7,262 nucleotides of DNA, taken from an uncultured Caulobacterales bacterium (GTDB lineage Bacteria > Pseudomonadota > Alphaproteobacteria > Caulobacterales > Caulobacteraceae). The notes beneath the pieces are model-generated. The model saw only the letters and a list, made by a program, of their open reading frames with translations, made no database searches and was not told the DNA's origin. Shown piece by piece: positions 6,258 through 7,262 of this stretch (the first letter of the stretch is position 1; every line of letters begins with the position of its first letter). Made by a program: the position numbers and the translations under genes. Location of the stretch: NCBI GenBank assembly GCA_903889785.1, contig CAISYT010000016.1:1-7262 (forward strand), given 5' to 3'.

Positions 6258-6773
6258 ATGACCGATCCCGCCGCCTCCGTCTGGCTGACCTACCAACAAG
6301 CGGCCGAACGGCTGGGCCTACGTAGCCCCAACGCTGCCGCCGCCAGAGCTAGGCGCGGCAAGTGGGCGAAGCGGATCAGGAACACAGACAACGCCGCCGA
6401 AATACTGGTGCCGGGGGAATTGCTCGCCACGGGCCAGAAACGCCCTGCAGAGTCACGACAGCCCCCTGCCCCGTCCGAACCTACCCCTACGCTAGCCGAT
6501 GCCGTACGGGCCGCCGTAGGCCCCCTGGAAGCCGCACTAGAGCGCGAACAGGCCGCGACCGAACGGGAACGCCTCGACCGGAAGGTGCTGCAGGCCCAGG
6601 CCGACGCCCTGCGGGTCGAGCTGGCGGCCATCCAGATCGAGCGCGCCGAAGCCCACGGGGCCGCCACCACGGAACGCGCCAAGCGGGAGGCTGCCGAAGC
6701 GCGGGCCGCCGATCTGCAGCGCCAGGTCGAGGCCCTGGATGCTCGGCGACGTCGCCGCTGGTGGCAGTTCTAG
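6258..6773 (+). CDS. KfrA-like HTH and coiled-coil DNA-binding protein
   Basis: A 171-residue protein. Residues 8-55 (VWLTYQQAAERLGLRSPNAA, then ARARRGKWAKR and AAEILVPGELL) form a helix-turn-helix domain of the 'TYxEAAxRLGL' type common on alphaproteobacterial replicons. From about residue 76 to 160 the chain is Ala/Glu/Arg-rich with heptad-like spacing, indicating a long coiled coil. The end is a basic and aromatic tail, RRRRRWWQF. The overall plan recalls KfrA-type plasmid proteins, which bind DNA near their own promoters and help partition or nucleoid structure, but similarity is by layout only. The ATG at 6258 starts right before the domain; GTG at 6201 would add 19 residues that do not look conserved. 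Neither has a strong ribosome binding site. It is transcribed away from the five-gene operon. The coding sequence is unusually rich in GTAG/CTAC words. Confidence 0.75.
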   Translation: MTDPAASVWLTYQQAAERLGLRSPNAAAARARRGKWAKRIRNTDNAAEILVPGELLATGQKRPAESRQPPAPSEPTPTLADAVRAAVGPLEAALEREQAATERERLDRKVLQAQADALRVELAAIQIERAEAHGAATTERAKREAAEARAADLQRQVEALDARRRRRWWQF

Positions 6774-6811
6774 GCTCGCCCAAGGTCAACAAAAGTCAAC
6801 ATTCCAGCCGG

Positions 6812-6844
6812 GGCCCGAATAAATCCGAATATTTTAATCGGGCC
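6812..6844. repeat. inverted repeat downstream of the HTH/coiled-coil gene
   Basis: GGCCCGA (6812-6818) and TCGGGCC (6838-6844) are perfect 7-bp arms around an AT-rich 19-nt loop, about 40 bp after the TAG of the 6258-6773 gene. It could stop or stabilise that transcript. No T-run follows, so it is not a classic intrinsic terminator. Confidence 0.4.
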
Positions 6845-6991
6845 TGAATGTTAGGTTTTGTAAGGTTGCCGCCACCTGTTCCGGGCCTGTTATCGGGCCG
6901 CCCGAACCTGAAGAAACCTGAAGCGCCAGGACGGGGAGCCCAACTGTTATGTCCTTGTTCTGAATGAACAACGCGGCCTGCAGCAATGGCT

Positions 6992-7019
6992 GCGGCAATC
7001 CCAACATTTCCCAACAGCC
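6992..7019. repeat. 28-bp direct repeat, copy 2
   Basis: Identical over 28 bp to 437-464 in the same orientation; flanks on both sides differ after the repeat. It lies about 220 bp after the end of the HTH/coiled-coil gene. The two copies thus bracket the entire divergent gene set, each beyond the 3' end of one arm. Confidence 0.85.
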
Positions 7020-7066
7020 AGACCCCCATATCTAAACGCCTAGTACCTTGGAATCGCTGTAGATTC

Positions 7067-7114
7067 GTAGGCCCCAACGTAGCCCGCTACGTGACCCACA
7101 ACGGAGGCCCCTAC
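7067..7114. repeat. iteron-like array A, four 12-bp units
   Basis: Four adjoining 12-bp units read GTAGGCCCCAAC, GTAGCCCGCTAC, GTGACCCACAAC and GGAGGCCCCTAC; the shared frame is GTAG at the start and AC at the end. The junction of units 1 and 2 also creates a palindrome, ACGTAGC-CC-GCTACGT (7077-7092). Regular short units in non-coding DNA suggest binding sites for a replication initiator or a regulator. They are shorter than most plasmid iterons (about 17-24 bp), so a regulatory array is also possible. Confidence 0.6.
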
Positions 7115-7180
7115 GCCTCGCGCGTATTGGACGGAAACCCCGTTCTACAGGCTATAAGCCATTGATCTGCCGCCCCTATC

Positions 7181-7229
7181 GTAGCCCGCCACGTAGGGGT
7201 CAACGTAGGGGGTTGCGTAGGGGGTCAAC
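7181..7229. repeat. iteron-like array B, four 12- to 13-bp units
   Basis: Four adjoining units read GTAGCCCGCCAC, GTAGGGGTCAAC, GTAGGGGGTTGC and GTAGGGGGTCAAC (the last has one extra base). The GTAG start and AC end are shared with array A, 66 bp to the left; the first unit here differs from array A's second unit at one base. A degenerate further unit may precede it at 7169-7180. Position just before the right edge, and before an operator-like palindrome, suggests the control region or origin of a gene lying beyond the window. Confidence 0.65.
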
Positions 7230-7243
7230 GCCATATTACATAC

Positions 7244-7259
7244 TGAAACGGACGTTTCA
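7244..7259. promoter_or_regulatory. 16-bp operator-like palindrome at the right edge
   Basis: TGAAACG (7244-7250), spacer GA and CGTTTCA (7253-7259) form perfect 7-bp arms. AT-rich sequence with a loose -10 look (TATTAC, 7234-7239) lies just to the left. The geometry suits a dimeric repressor such as a TetR-family or other HTH protein. The arms are not arranged as in the ParB site parS, where GTTTCAC comes first. A plus-strand gene probably begins just past the window. Confidence 0.5.
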
Positions 7260-7262
7260 CAA

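Larger units (their letters stand above)
6774..7066. other. non-coding region with 10-bp-phased direct-repeat pairs
   Basis: No gene is visible. Five pairs of short direct repeats each have starts exactly 10 bp apart: GTCAACA (6785 and 6795), CCGAATA (6815 and 6825), AGGTT (6853 and 6863), AACCTGAAG (6905 and 6915) and TCCCAACA (6999 and 7009). The AGGTT and AACCT pairs are inverted relative to each other. There are also inverted repeats TTGTTC/GAACAA (6955-6971) and GTTCCGGGC/GCCCGAAC (6878-6886 and 6900-6907, one bulge). The 10-bp phase places each pair on one face of the helix, as for proteins that bind as tandem subunits. Confidence 0.6.

Noticed and set aside
6796..7077. A 93-codon minus-strand frame across the repeat region
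   Set aside because: It covers the 10-bp-phased repeats and the 28-bp repeat, has no family-like sequence and no ribosome binding site. The repeats are better explained as non-coding sites.
7067..7229. A CRISPR array
   Set aside because: The 12-bp units adjoin without spacers and are too short and too variable to be CRISPR repeats.
7244..7262. A ParB-type parS site at the right edge
   Set aside because: The arms are in the opposite order (TGAAACG first, CGTTTCA second) to the parS consensus, which reads GTTTCAC then GTGAAAC.

Overview
The window is GC-rich bacterial DNA. Codon third positions are strongly G/C, and the small regulator families resemble those I know from alphaproteobacterial plasmids and phages. 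A Rhodospirillales-type alphaproteobacterium (Azospirillum or acetic-acid-bacterium relatives) is my best guess, but no marker gene fixes it. The content looks like accessory DNA, either a plasmid or an integrated plasmid/phage-like element. No rRNA, tRNA, CRISPR array, transposase or integrase was found.

Layout. Positions 11-145 carry what looks like the 3' end of a Sel1-repeat protein gene, cut off from the rest. Positions 146-564 are non-coding and hold several inverted repeats and the first copy of a 28-bp direct repeat (437-464). From about 6001 down to 565 runs a tight minus-strand operon of five genes: a small HTH/CxxC protein (5612-6001), a small conserved protein (5278-5667), a very large Toprim primase/helicase-type protein (1472-5281), a phage terminase-small-subunit-like HTH protein (915-1472) and a small HTH protein with a CPHC tail (565-909). 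Neighbouring genes overlap, share bases (ATGA, TGATG) or lie 5 bp apart, so they are probably translationally coupled. A divergent AT-rich control region (about 6036-6200) separates the operon from a plus-strand gene (6258-6773) for an HTH plus coiled-coil protein of the KfrA-like kind. Positions 6774-7262 are non-coding and unusually repeat-dense: pairs of short direct repeats exactly 10 bp apart, the second copy of the 28-bp repeat (6992-7019), two runs of 12-bp iteron-like units (7067-7114 and 7181-7229), and a 16-bp operator-like palindrome at the right edge (7244-7259).

How it may work together (inference). The large protein joins a Toprim fold, a DinG/XPD-like helicase core with a four-cysteine cluster, and a C-terminal XRE DNA-binding domain, so it could be a replication or mobilisation enzyme that recognises its own DNA. 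The small HTH proteins would be accessory or regulatory factors. The right-hand repeat region has the look of a replication/partition control region, with a rep or par gene perhaps starting just beyond the window. The points most worth following are the primase-helicase architecture, the 28-bp repeats bracketing the whole divergent gene set, the 10-bp-phased repeat pairs, and the 12-bp iteron arrays.
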